Under the pieces are notes generated by a model. That model searched no databases and was not told the origin of the DNA. It worked only from the letters and a program-made list of their open reading frames with translations. Positions 34,677 through 47,755 of a DNA stretch of 64,000 nt are shown here, one piece after another. Position numbers and translations under genes: made by a program. Source of the DNA: Magnetospirillum sp. (GTDB lineage: Bacteria; Pseudomonadota; Alphaproteobacteria; Rhodospirillales; Magnetospirillaceae); contig JANQAI010000011.1 of assembly GCA_024707145.1 (NCBI GenBank), positions 186,001 through 250,000 on the forward strand. The letters run 5' to 3'. The stretch's first letter is position 1. Each line of letters begins with the position of its first letter.

Positions 34677-37600
34677 ATGGGGAGGGGCGCACAGGCTACC
34701 CAGGCAAGGCAGGCAAGCGTGACCCTTGGCCCCCGCATCTACAACCTGTTTCCCCTTCTGGTCGGAACGGTGTCGCGCTGGAGCGGGGAGTTGCCGCGCA
34801 TCCGCGCCATGGGTTTCGACTGGGTGTATCTGAACCCGTTCCATTATCCCGGATTCTCCGGCTCGCTCTATGCGGTGAAGGATTACCGGCGGCTGCACCC
34901 CGACATGGATGACGGCCGGCCCATGGACGTCCAACTGGCCGAGTTCACCAGCCAGGCCGCCGGGCTGGGGCTCAAGGTCATGATGGACCTCGTCATCAAC
35001 CACACCTCCAAGGATGCCGTGCTGGTGACCGAGCATCCCGACTGGTTCGCCCGCGACGCCGCCGGCGCCCTGGTCTCGCCGGGTGCCGTCGATCCCGACG
35101 ATCCCACCCGCGTCACCGAATGGGGCGACCTTGCCAAGCTGGATTACGACCGCGCCGAACTGCATCCGGCCTTCATCGAATATTGGGGCAGGCTGGCCGG
35201 CCATTATGCCGGGCTGGGCTTCGCCGGTTTCCGTTGCGACGCCGCCTATCAGGTGCCGGCCGACATCTGGACGGGGATCATCCGGGCCACCCGCGCCGCC
35301 CGGCCCGACGCCCATTTCGCCGCCGAGACCCTGGGCTGCACCCCCGAGCAGATCGCCGCCCTGCACCGGGCCGGCTTCGACACCCTGTTCAATTCGTCCA
35401 AATGGTGGGACTTCCATCAGCCCTGGCTGCTGGAGCAATACGACCAATTGCGCACCATCGCCCCCAGCATCGCCTTTCCCGAAAGCCACGATACCGGGCG
35501 ATTGGCTGCGGAAGCGGCGGGGCAGGGCAATCCCGAGCGCTGGGCGCGGCTGCGCGCCGCCTTCGCCGCCTTCTTCTCGGCCGGCTGGATGATGCCCATC
35601 GGCTACGAATGGGGCTGGCGGACCAAACCCGACGTGGTCGCCACCCGGCCCACCGACCGCGAGGCCATCCATTATGACCTGTCCGAGTTCATCGCCGGGC
35701 TCAACCGCATCAAGGCGGACACGCCGGCGCTCAACGCCGAGGGGCCGCAGCGGCGGCTGACCGCGCCGGCCGATCCGGTGGTGGCGTTGCTGCGCCTGAC
35801 CCCTGGCGAGGACGAGGCGGCGCTGCTGGTAATGAACACCGACGTGGGCACGCCGGCGGAGGTGGATGTGGGCGCGATGCTGGGGAGCGCCGGTTTGTCG
35901 CTCAATCGTTTCGAAACGGTTCTGGGCAAGCCGTTCGGCGCGCGCTTGGCGCCTCTGGAGGTCCGCCTGCTGCGCACGGTGCAGGAACGGGCGGCGCTGC
36001 CGCCACCTGGCAGGCTGCCCGACGTGCGCCAGCCCGGCATCCTGATCCAGGCGGTGGCGCCCTGTGTGGATTGCGGCCGCTATCCGGTCAAGCGTGAGGT
36101 GGGCGACACGCTGGAGGTCACCGCCGACATCCTCAAGGACGGCCACGACATGTTGGCCGCCCGCGTGCTGTGGCGCGAGAAGGGGAGCTCGGAATGGCAG
36201 GCCGAGCCCATGCGGCACCAGGACAACGACCGCTGGATCGGTCGCGTCCGGCTGGAGCGCAACACCCGCGTCCAGTACACCGTCGAGGCCTGGGTGGATT
36301 TCTACGAAACCTGGCGCGACGACCTTGCCAAGAAGCGCGCCGCCGGGCAGGCGGTGCCGGTGGAAGTGGTCGAGGGCCACCTGCTGCTGAACGGCGTGCT
36401 GCCGCGCCTGCACGGGTCCGACCGCGAGCGGCTGGAGCGCCTGCTGGCCGAGCTGGACGACGCCGGTTCCGACGACGACAAGGCCGACCTGATGAGTTCG
36501 GCCCTGGTGCGCGGCATCATGGCGCGCTGGCCCGACCGCTCGCGGGCGGTGCGCCATCCGCAGGTCTATCAGGTGGTGGTGGACCGTGTCGCCGCCCGCT
36601 TTTCCGCCTGGTACGAACTCATGGTGCGCAGCCAGGGCTCCGAGGCGGGGCGCTCGGCCACCTTCGTCGACGCCGAGCGCCGGCTGCCCGACATCCGGGC
36701 CATGGGCTTCGACGTGGTCTACCTGCTGCCCATCCATCCCATCGGCCGCGTCCACCGCAAGGGGCCGGACAATTCCCTGGTGGCGGAGCCGGGCGATCCC
36801 GGCAGCCCCTATGCCATCGGCAGCACCGAGGGCGGCCACGACGCTATCCATCCCGAACTGGGCACCGTGGACGACTTCCGCCATTTCGTCGCCGAGGTGC
36901 GGCGCCACGGCATGGAGGTGGCGCTGGATTTCGCCATCCAGTGCGCCCCCGACCATCCCTGGATCAAGGTGCATCCGGACTGGTTCATGTGGCGTCCGGA
37001 CGGCACCATCCGCTACGCCGAGAACCCGCCGAAGAAATACCAGGACATCGTCAACGTCACCTTCCATGGCCCCGATGCCGGGGCGCTGTGGCGCGAGCTG
37101 CTGGCGGTGGTGCTGTTCTGGGTGCGCGAAGGCGTGCGCATCTTCCGCGTCGACAACCCCCACACCAAGCCCATCCCGTTCTGGGAATGGCTGATCGCGC
37201 GGGTGCAGGACGATTATCCCGACGTCGTCTTCCTGTCCGAGGCGTTCACCCGGCCCAAGCTGATGCGCGCCCTGGCCAAGGCCGGGTTCTCGCAGTCCTA
37301 CACCTATTTCACCTGGCGCAACTTCAAGCAGGAGCTGACCGATTACGTGACCGAGCTGGCCCAAGGCGAGGCGCGCGAGGTCATGCGGCCGCATTTCTGG
37401 CCCAGCACCCCCGATATCCTGCCGCCCTTCCTGCAGACCGGCGGCCGCGCCGCCTTCCGCATCCGCCTGGTGCTGGCGGCCACGCTGTCGTCGCTTTACG
37501 GCGTCTACAACGGCTACGAGCTGTGCGAGGCGGCGGCGGTGCCCGGCAAGGAGGAATACCTGCACTCCGAGAAGTACCAGCACAAGGTCTGGGACTGGAA

Positions 37601-37994
37601 CCGGCCCGGCAACATCAAGGCCGAGATCGCCCGCATCAACGCCATCCGCCACGAGAACCCGGCCCTGCACGAATTCGAGAACGTGAGCTTCCATCCGGCC
37701 GACGACGGATCGGTGCTGTTCTACGGCAAGTCCACCCTGGACCGCTCCAACCTGATCTTCGTCGCCGTCTGCCTGGATCCCTTCGATGCGCACGAGGCGG
37801 TGCTGACCTTCCCCCTGGAGGCCATGGGCGTGCCCGCGGGGGAAACCTTCGAGGTGGAGGAACTGTTGTCAGGACGGCGCCACCTGTGGCGCGGCGCCAA
37901 CCAGCGGGTCCGCCTCGACCCCCACGTCAACCCGGCGGTGATCTACCGGGTCACGGTGTGGACCAGCGTGGATTACAGGACGCCGTGTTTTTGA
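34677..37994 (+). CDS. glgE: GlgE maltosyltransferase with an additional N-terminal GH13 (alpha-amylase-like) domain
   Basis: An 1105-residue fusion. Residues about 15-440 are a GH13 barrel with the catalytic set apparently intact: Asp188 (GFRCDAAYQVP), Glu217 (FAAETLGC) and Asp272 (ESHDTGR). Residues about 446-1105 are GlgE, which extends alpha-1,4-glucans from maltose-1-phosphate. It has the N-terminal DUF3416-like strand domain (VQAVAPCVDCGRYPVKREVG region), then Asp826 (RIFRVDNPHTKPIPFWEWL) and Glu855 (VVFLSEAFTRP). Typical GlgE is about 660 residues, so the first half is extra. The start is uncertain: ATG 34677, GTG 34647 or GTG 34719. It is the first gene of the glucan/trehalose block. 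Confidence 0.9.
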   Translation: MGRGAQATQARQASVTLGPRIYNLFPLLVGTVSRWSGELPRIRAMGFDWVYLNPFHYPGFSGSLYAVKDYRRLHPDMDDGRPMDVQLAEFTSQAAGLGLKVMMDLVINHTSKDAVLVTEHPDWFARDAAGALVSPGAVDPDDPTRVTEWGDLAKLDYDRAELHPAFIEYWGRLAGHYAGLGFAGFRCDAAYQVPADIWTGIIRATRAARPDAHFAAETLGCTPEQIAALHRAGFDTLFNSSKWWDFHQPWLLEQYDQLRTIAPSIAFPESHDTGRLAAEAAGQGNPERWARLRAAFAAFFSAGWMMPIGYEWGWRTKPDVVATRPTDREAIHYDLSEFIAGLNRIKADTPALNAEGPQRRLTAPADPVVALLRLTPGEDEAALLVMNTDVGTPAEVDVGAMLGSAGLSLNRFETVLGKPFGARLAPLEVRLLRTVQERAALPPPGRLPDVRQPGILIQAVAPCVDCGRYPVKREVGDTLEVTADILKDGHDMLAARVLWREKGSSEWQAEPMRHQDNDRWIGRVRLERNTRVQYTVEAWVDFYETWRDDLAKKRAAGQAVPVEVVEGHLLLNGVLPRLHGSDRERLERLLAELDDAGSDDDKADLMSSALVRGIMARWPDRSRAVRHPQVYQVVVDRVAARFSAWYELMVRSQGSEAGRSATFVDAERRLPDIRAMGFDVVYLLPIHPIGRVHRKGPDNSLVAEPGDPGSPYAIGSTEGGHDAIHPELGTVDDFRHFVAEVRRHGMEVALDFAIQCAPDHPWIKVHPDWFMWRPDGTIRYAENPPKKYQDIVNVTFHGPDAGALWRELLAVVLFWVREGVRIFRVDNPHTKPIPFWEWLIARVQDDYPDVVFLSEAFTRPKLMRALAKAGFSQSYTYFTWRNFKQELTDYVTELAQGEAREVMRPHFWPSTPDILPPFLQTGGRAAFRIRLVLAATLSSLYGVYNGYELCEAAAVPGKEEYLHSEKYQHKVWDWNRPGNIKAEIARINAIRHENPALHEFENVSFHPADDGSVLFYGKSTLDRSNLIFVAVCLDPFDAHEAVLTFPLEAMGVPAGETFEVEELLSGRRHLWRGANQRVRLDPHVNPAVIYRVTVWTSVDYRTPCF

Positions 37995-37999
37995 GATTT

Positions 38000-38166
38000 C
38001 CCTCTCCCGCGAGCGGGAGGGGGTGGTGGCGCCGGCGAAGCCGGCAATCGAAGATTGCGCGCTCCGCGCGCGGGGCCGGGTGAGGGAGCAGGAGACTTGA
38101 TGCTTCTTGGTTCCCTCATCCTCCCGCTTTGCGGGCCCCTCCCTCTCCCGCCCGGCGGGAGAGGGG
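38000..38166. repeat. Mosaic intergenic repeat bounded by CCCTCTCCCGC palindromes
   Basis: About 167 bp between glgE and treS. It opens with CCCTCTCCCGC/GCGGGAGGG and closes with CTCCCTCTCCCGC/GGCGGGAGAGGGG. In between are further GC hairpins, e.g. CGCCGGCGAAGCCGGC and GCGCGCTCCGCGCGC, and a second CTCCCGC/GCGGG pair. This is the longest member of the dispersed palindrome family in the window, resembling composite BIME elements. Confidence 0.7.
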
Positions 38167-38184
38167 CAGTCGAGAGTCTCCATC

Positions 38185-41437
<3,253 letters not shown>

Positions 41438-41517
41438 TTTGTCTTTCTACGCGAACCGGGTAATGCTTTGCTTGCCGGTGCAGAAGGCAGGGGCGGATAA
41501 AGAAGGGAACGCTTTTC

Positions 41518-43722
41518 ATGGCCAAGAACACCACCACCACTTTGGTCGCCAAGTCGGATGCCGACGCCATCGTTGCCGGCAGCCACGGCAATCCCTTCGC
41601 CGTATTGGGGCCGCACAAGGGCAAGACTGGGGCCGTCATCCGCACCTTCCAGCCCCATGTGCGCCGGGTATGGGCCACCGGCCCCGCCGGCGACGTCGAG
41701 CTTGAGCGGGTCCATCCCGACGGCCTGTTCGCCGCCCAGGCGGAGGACGGACTGGCCGGGGATTACCGCCTGCGCCTGGAACTGGGCGACGGCCGGCTGG
41801 AGACCGCCGAGGACCCCTACCGTTTCCCGCCGGTGCTGGGCGAGCTGGACATCCACCTGCTGGTGGAAGGCAACCACCTGCGCACCTTCGAGAAGCTGGG
41901 CGCCCATTGCGTCACCATCGACGGGGTGTCCGGCGTCCAGTTCGCCGTGTGGGCGCCCAATGCCAAGCGGGTCTCGGTAGTGGGCGACTTCAATCACTGG
42001 GACGGCCGCCGCCACTCCATGCGGCTGCGGGTCGAGGCTGGCGTGTGGGAGATCTTCATCCCCGGCCTCGCCAACGGCACGCTGTACAAGTACGAGCTGA
42101 TCGGCCCGCACGGCGACCTGCTGCCGCTCAAGGCCGATCCCTACGGCCATTACGCCGAGGTGCCCCCGCGCACCGCCTCCATCGTCTGGGACCTGGCCGA
42201 ACGCGACTGGCAGGACGGCGAGTGGTTCGCCCGCCAGCAGGTCCGAAACGACCGCCACGCCCCCATCTCCATCTACGAGGTGCATCTGGCCTCGTGGCGC
42301 CGGGTGCCGGAAGAGGACAACCGCTCGCTCACCTATCTGGAACTGGCCGACCAGCTGTCCGCCTATGTGGCCGATCTGGGCTTCACCCATGTGGAGCTGC
42401 TGCCCATCAACGAGCATCCCTTCTCGGGCTCGTGGGGCTATCAGCCGGTGGGCCTGTTCGCCCCCACCTCGCGTTTCGGCAATCCCGAGGAATTCCGCGC
42501 CTTCATCGAGCGCCTGCACCAGAACGGTCTCGGCGTCATCATCGACTGGGTGGCCGGCCATTTCCCCACCGACCCGCACGGCCTGGCCTATTTTGACGGC
42601 ACCCATCTGTACGAGCACGAGGACCCGCGCCTTGGCTTCCACCGGGACTGGAACACGCTGATCTACAATTACGGCCGCCGCGAGGTGCAGAACTATCTGG
42701 TGGCCAACGCGCTGTACTGGATGGAGCAGTACCACATCGACGGCCTGCGGGTGGATGCGGTGGCCTCCATGCTGTACCTGGACTACTCGCGCAACGAGGG
42801 CGAGTGGATTCCCAACCGGTTCGGCGGCCGCGAGAACCTGGAGGCCATCGACTTCCTGCGCCGCATGAACGAGGTTGTCTACGGCGAGCATCCCGGCGCC
42901 ATGACCGTGGCCGAGGAATCCACCGCCTGGCCCATGGTGTCGCGGCCGGTCTACCTGGGCGGCCTGGGCTTCGGCTACAAATGGAACATGGGCTGGATGC
43001 ACGACACGCTCCGCTACGTGTCCAAGGAGCCCATCCACCGCCGCTACCACCACGACGACCTGACCTTCGGCCTGCTCTACGCCTTCCACGAAAACTTCGT
43101 GCTGCCGCTGTCCCATGACGAGGTGGTGCACGGCAAGGGCTCCATCTTCGGCCGCATGCCGGGCGACCGCTGGCAGCGCTTCGCCAACCTGCGCGCCTAT
43201 TACGCCTTCATGTGGACCCATCCGGGCAAAAAGCTGCTGTTCATGGGCAGCGAGTTCGCCCAGGAGCGCGAATGGGACTACGACGGCTCGCTGGACTGGC
43301 ACCTGCTGGACGAGGGCATGCACAAGGGCGTCCAAAGCCTGATCCGCGACCTCAACCGCCTGTACCGGGTGGAGCCCTGCCTGCATGAGCTGGACGTGGA
43401 CCCCAACGGCTTCTCGTGGATCGACTGCAACGACCGCGACAATTCCGTGCTGACCTACCTGCGCAGGGCCAAGCAGCAGGACGACATCGCCGTGGTCGCC
43501 TGCAACTTCACCCCCGTGATCCGCGAGGGCTATCGGGTGGGCGTGCCCCATCCCGGCTTCTATCATGAGGTGCTCAATACCGATTCCGAATGGTATGGCG
43601 GCGGCAACGTCCACAACGAGGGTGGCCGTGCGGCGGAAGAGGTGCCCTGGCATGGCCATCCGTATTCCCTGAACCTGACCTTGCCGCCGCTGTCCACCGT
43701 GGTGTTCAAGCGCGAACGTTGA
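41518..43722 (+). CDS. glgB: 1,4-alpha-glucan branching enzyme
   Basis: A 734-residue GH13 enzyme that cuts alpha-1,4 chains and reattaches them as alpha-1,6 branches. It has an N-terminal N1-type domain ([20 protein letters not shown]), a CBM48 domain ([20 protein letters not shown]) and the barrel with Asp413 ([15 protein letters not shown]), Glu466 ([10 protein letters not shown]) and Asp534 ([11 protein letters not shown]). The C-terminal beta domain ends STVVFKRER. It lies 80 bp after treS in the same orientation. In the GlgE pathway GlgB branches the chains GlgE has made; it also serves classical glycogen synthesis. Confidence 0.96.
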   Translation: MAKNTTTTLVAKSDADAIVAGSHGNPFAVLGPHKGKTGAVIRTFQPHVRRVWATGPAGDVELERVHPDGLFAAQAEDGLAGDYRLRLELGDGRLETAEDPYRFPPVLGELDIHLLVEGNHLRTFEKLGAHCVTIDGVSGVQFAVWAPNAKRVSVVGDFNHWDGRRHSMRLRVEAGVWEIFIPGLANGTLYKYELIGPHGDLLPLKADPYGHYAEVPPRTASIVWDLAERDWQDGEWFARQQVRNDRHAPISIYEVHLASWRRVPEEDNRSLTYLELADQLSAYVADLGFTHVELLPINEHPFSGSWGYQPVGLFAPTSRFGNPEEFRAFIERLHQNGLGVIIDWVAGHFPTDPHGLAYFDGTHLYEHEDPRLGFHRDWNTLIYNYGRREVQNYLVANALYWMEQYHIDGLRVDAVASMLYLDYSRNEGEWIPNRFGGRENLEAIDFLRRMNEVVYGEHPGAMTVAEESTAWPMVSRPVYLGGLGFGYKWNMGWMHDTLRYVSKEPIHRRYHHDDLTFGLLYAFHENFVLPLSHDEVVHGKGSIFGRMPGDRWQRFANLRAYYAFMWTHPGKKLLFMGSEFAQEREWDYDGSLDWHLLDEGMHKGVQSLIRDLNRLYRVEPCLHELDVDPNGFSWIDCNDRDNSVLTYLRRAKQQDDIAVVACNFTPVIREGYRVGVPHPGFYHEVLNTDSEWYGGGNVHNEGGRAAEEVPWHGHPYSLNLTLPPLSTVVFKRER

Positions 43723-43819
43723 GGCCTCCCGCCGGTAACGAAACCTTCCGCCTTTTGGCCTTGGCAGGCCGGGCGTTCTCGGCAAAGATGGCCGCCGGTC
43801 CGTAACCATCCCACCGGTC

Positions 43820-45949
43820 ATGCCCCATCGTCGCCGTATCTGGCCCGGCTCGCCGTATCCCCTGGGTGCCACCTGGGACGGCCACGGAGTCAATTTCGCC
43901 CTGTTCTCCGCCCACGCGGAAAAGGTCGAGCTGTGTCTGTTCGATAGCCGCGGCCGCGAGGTCGAGCGCGTTCCGCTGCCCGAATACACCGACGAGGTCT
44001 GGCACGGCTATCTGCCCGACGCGCGGCCCGGCCTGCTCTACGGCTATCGCGTGCACGGGCCCTATGACCCCATGCACGGGCATCGCTTCAACCCGCACAA
44101 GCTGCTGATCGATCCCTATGCCAAGGCGCTGTCGGGCACCGTCCTGTGGTCGGACACCCATTTCGGCTTCAAGCTGGGCAGCCCCAAGCAGGATCTGGTC
44201 ATGGACAAGCGCGACAACGCGCGCTTCCAGGCCAAGTGCAAGGTGGTGGACACCGCCTTCACCTGGGGCGAGGACCGCCGGCCCAACCTGCCCTGGTCGG
44301 ACACCATCGTCTACGAGGCCCATGTGCGCGGCTTCACCATGCGCCACCCCGAGGTGCCGCCGCAATTCCGCGGCACCTTCCTGGGGCTGGCCCAGCCGGG
44401 GGTGATCGACCATCTGGTCAAGCTGGGCATCACCAGCGTGGAATTGCTGCCGGTGCAGGCCTATGTGGACGAGCGCCACCTGACCGAGAAGGGCCTGCGC
44501 AATTACTGGGGCTACAACCCCATCGCCTATTTCGCTCCCGACACCCGCTATTACGGCGTCAATCCCCACGGCGATTTCAAGACCATGGTGCAGCGCCTGC
44601 ACGAGGCCGGCATCGAGGTCATCCTGGACGTGGTCTACAACCACACCGCCGAGGGCAACCAGATGGGCCCGACGCTGTCGTTCAAGGGCATCGACAACGC
44701 CAGCTATTACCGTCTGGTTCCCGGGTCCGAGCGCTGGTACGAGAATTATTCCGGCTGCGGCAACACGCTGAAGCTCAGTCATCCCCGCGTCCTGCAGATG
44801 GTCACCGACTCGTTGCGCTATTGGGTCGAGGACATGCACGTGGACGGCTTCCGCTTCGACCTCGCCGCCAGCCTCGCGCGCGAGAAGTCGGGTTTCGACG
44901 GCGGCTCGGGCTTCCTCGACGCGGTGCGCCAGGACCCGGTGCTGTCGCGGGTGAAGCTGATCGCCGAGCCGTGGGACATCGGCGGCGACGGCTATCGCCT
45001 GGGCGGCTTCCCCCCGGCTGGTCGGAATGGAACGGCCATTACCGCGATACCGTGCGCCGGTTCTGGCGCGGCGACGGCGGCCTGATTGGCGACCTCGCCT
45101 CGCGCCTGACCGGCTCGTCCGACATGTTCGGCTGGGGCGGCCGGCGGCCGTGGGCGTCGCTCAACTTCGTCACCTGCCACGACGGCTTCACCATGGCCGA
45201 TCTGGTTTCCTACGAGCGCAAGCACAACGAGTCCAACGGCGAAGGCAACCGCGACGGCACCGACGCCAATTACTCGTGGAATTGCGGCCATGAAGGCCCC
45301 ACTCACAACAAGCGCATCCATGTGCTGCGGCGCCAGCAGATGCGCAACATGCTGGCGACCCTGCTGCTGTCCCAGGGTGTCCCCATGCTGCTGGCCGGCG
45401 ACGAACTGGCGCGCAGCCAGGGCGGCAACAACAACGCCTATTGCCAGGACAACGAGATCGGCTGGCTCGATTGGAACAACATCGACGCCGACATGTTGGA
45501 ATTCGTGCGCGCGCTGATCCAGGCTCCGCCGCGATCATCCTGTATTCCGCCGGCCGCGGTTCTTCGAAGGCCGGCGCATGGCGGGCGGCGCGCTCAAGGA
45601 CATCACCTGGGTGACCCCGGAAGGGCGCGAGATGACCCATGCCGACTGGACGCTTCCCTATGCCCGTTCTTTGGGATTCATCCTGGGCGGCGAGGCCTGC
45701 GTGGTGGACTCGCGCACCGGGCTGGAGGAGATGGACGACACCTTCATGGTGCTGTTCAACGCTTATACCGAGATCATCTTCTACACCCTGCCGCCCACCC
45801 ATCACGGCAAGGGCTGGGAGGTGGTGATCGACACCGCCCGCCCCGAGCCGGTGCTCACCGGCGAGGTGTCGCCGGCGGGCACCCGTTTCCCGCTCAAGCC
45901 CCACTCGCTGGCCGTGCTCAGACGCCGCAACGGAATCCGGAGCGAGTAG
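43820..45949 (+). CDS. glgX: Glycogen debranching enzyme GlgX, with two frameshifts
   Basis: An isoamylase-type GH13 enzyme removing alpha-1,6 branches of phosphorylase-limited dextrins. It starts [20 protein letters not shown] (CBM48) and has [40 protein letters not shown], the nucleophile in [11 protein letters not shown] and the acid in [14 protein letters not shown]. The frame breaks in the C-run 45010-45015 (add one C), joining LGGFPP to [12 protein letters not shown], and at 45523 (remove one G between CAG and CTC), joining ALIQ to [14 protein letters not shown]. The restored protein has 709 residues, normal for GlgX. Its stop touches the treZ start. Confidence 0.9.
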
Positions 45950-47755
45950 ATGCGCCGCAGCCATGCCATGCCTTTCGGGACCGCAGTGGAGACCGGCGGC
46001 ACGCGGTTCCGGCTGTGGGCGCCCGATTGTGGCGCCGTGGCGCTGCATATCCCCGGGCGCGGCGACATTCCCATGCCCAAGGATACCGGCGGCTGGGCCG
46101 AAACGGTGGTGCCCGGGGCAGGGGCGGGGACTCGCTACGGCTTTCGCGTCGGCGGCCTGCTGATCCCTGACCCGGCCTCGCGGCACCAGCCCGCCGACGT
46201 CCACGACCTGTCCGAGGTCGTCGACCCGCGGGCCTACGAATGGGCGGATGGCGGCTGGCGCGGCCGGCCGTGGGAAGAAGCGGTGGTGTACGAGTTGCAC
46301 GTGGGCACCTTCACCCCGGAAGGCACCTTCGCCGCCGCCCTGGCCAGGCTGGACTATCTGGCCGATCTGGGCGTCACCGCCATCGAGCTGATGCCGCTGG
46401 CGGAGTTTCCCGGCGCGCGCGGCTGGGGCTATGACGGCGTGCTGCTCTTCGCCCCCGAGGCCACCTATGGCCGCCCCGAGGATTTGAAAGCGTTCGTCGA
46501 CGCCGCCCACGCCCGTGGGCTGATGGTCATGCTGGACGTGGTCTACAACCACTTCGGCCCCGAGGGGAACTATCTGCACGCCACCGCCAGGCGGTTCTTC
46601 ACCGACCGCCACCACACCCCGTGGGGGCAGGCCATCAACTACGACGGCGCCGATGCCGGCCCGGTGCGGGACTTCGTCATCCACAACGCGCTCTATTGGC
46701 TGAGCGAGTTCCATTTCGACGGCCTGCGGCTGGACGCCGTGCATGCCATCCAGGACGACAGCGCCAAGACCGTGCTGGAGGAACTGGCCGAGCGGGCGCG
46801 GGAGGCTTGCGGCGACCGCCCTATCCATCTGGTGCTGGAGAACGACGACAACGCCGCCCATCTGCTGTCGCGCGACGGCCGGGGCCGGCCGCGCCACTAC
46901 ACCGCCCAGTGGAACGACGACATCCACCACGCCCTGCACCGCCTGCTGACCAACGAGGCCGGGGGCTATTACCGCGACTACGCGCCCGATCCCATGGTCC
47001 ATCTGGTGCGTTGCCTCACCGACGGCTTCGCCTTTCAGGGCGAGGAATCCGAGCATCGCGAGGGCGCGCGGCGGGGCGAGCCGTCGCGCCATCTGCCGCC
47101 CGGCGCCTTCGTCAGCTTCCTGCAGAACCACGACCAGATCGGCAACCGGGCCATGGGCGAGCGCATCGACGCCCTGGCCCCCTGGCCGGCGGTGCACGCC
47201 GCCACCGCCCTGCTGCTGCTGGCGCCCCAGGTGCCGCTGCTGTTCCAGGGCGAGGAATGGGGAGCGGCGACGCCCTTCCAGTATTTCTGCGATTTCGGCC
47301 CCGGCCTCGCCCATTCGGTGCGCGAGGGGCGCAAGCACGAATTCGTTCATTTCCCCGAGTTCCAGGGCGAGGGCGCCAACCGTATTCCCGATCCGGTGGC
47401 CCCCGAGACCTTCCTGCGCTCCAAGCTGGACTGGTCCGAGGCGGCCAATCCGCCCCATGCCCACCGCCTGCGCGAAGTGCGCACGCTGCTGGTCCTGCGC
47501 AAGCGCGAACTGGCGCCGCGCCTGGCCGGCATGGCCGGCGGCACGGCCACGGCGGAGATGCTGGGGGCGCGCGCCTTCAGGGTGCGCTGGCGGCTGGGCG
47601 ACGACAGCACGCTTACGGTGGTCGCTAATTTCTCGGCGGTGCCGCTGCCAGGGATCGTTCCCGGCGAGGGAAGACTTCTGTACTCTACCTACGGGGGGGT
47701 CGGCGCCCTTCCCGCTTGGGGGCTGGACTGGTTCTTGGACGACGGGGGGAAGTGA
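45950..47755 (+). CDS. treZ: Malto-oligosyltrehalose trehalohydrolase
   Basis: A 601-residue GH13 enzyme that releases trehalose from the end of maltooligosyl-trehalose made by TreY. It shows the N-terminal E-set domain ([16 protein letters not shown]), [18 protein letters not shown] typical of Tre[14 protein letters not shown], the nucleophile in [16 protein letters not shown], the acid in [12 protein letters not shown] and [11 protein letters not shown]. The ATG at 45950 directly follows the glgX stop, with GGAG nine bases upstream; ATG 45965 is also possible. Its stop abuts the malQ ATG (TGAATG), so the genes are tightly coupled. The partner treY is two genes downstream. Confidence 0.94.
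   Translation: MRRSHAMPFGTAVETGGTRFRLWAPDCGAVALHIPGRGDIPMPKDTGGWAETVVPGAGAGTRYGFRVGGLLIPDPASRHQPADVHDLSEVVDPRAYEWADGGWRGRPWEEAVVYELHVGTFTPEGTFAAALARLDYLADLGVTAIELMPLAEFPGARGWGYDGVLLFAPEATYGRPEDLKAFVDAAHARGLMVMLDVVYNHFGPEGNYLHATARRFFTDRHHTPWGQAINYDGADAGPVRDFVIHNALYWLSEFHFDGLRLDAVHAIQDDSAKTVLEELAERAREACGDRPIHLVLENDDNAAHLLSRDGRGRPRHYTAQWNDDIHHALHRLLTNEAGGYYRDYAPDPMVHLVRCLTDGFAFQGEESEHREGARRGEPSRHLPPGAFVSFLQNHDQIGNRAMGERIDALAPWPAVHAATALLLLAPQVPLLFQGEEWGAATPFQYFCDFGPGLAHSVREGRKHEFVHFPEFQGEGANRIPDPVAPETFLRSKLDWSEAANPPHAHRLREVRTLLVLRKRELAPRLAGMAGGTATAEMLGARAFRVRWRLGDDSTLTVVANFSAVPLPGIVPGEGRLLYSTYGGVGALPAWGLDWFLDDGGK

Noticed and set aside
34599..37793. 1064-codon open frame on the minus strand opposite glgE
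   Set aside because: Antisense shadow of a GC-rich gene: low-complexity His/Gly/Gln/Ala-rich product, no motifs, exactly overlapping a well-supported GH13 gene.
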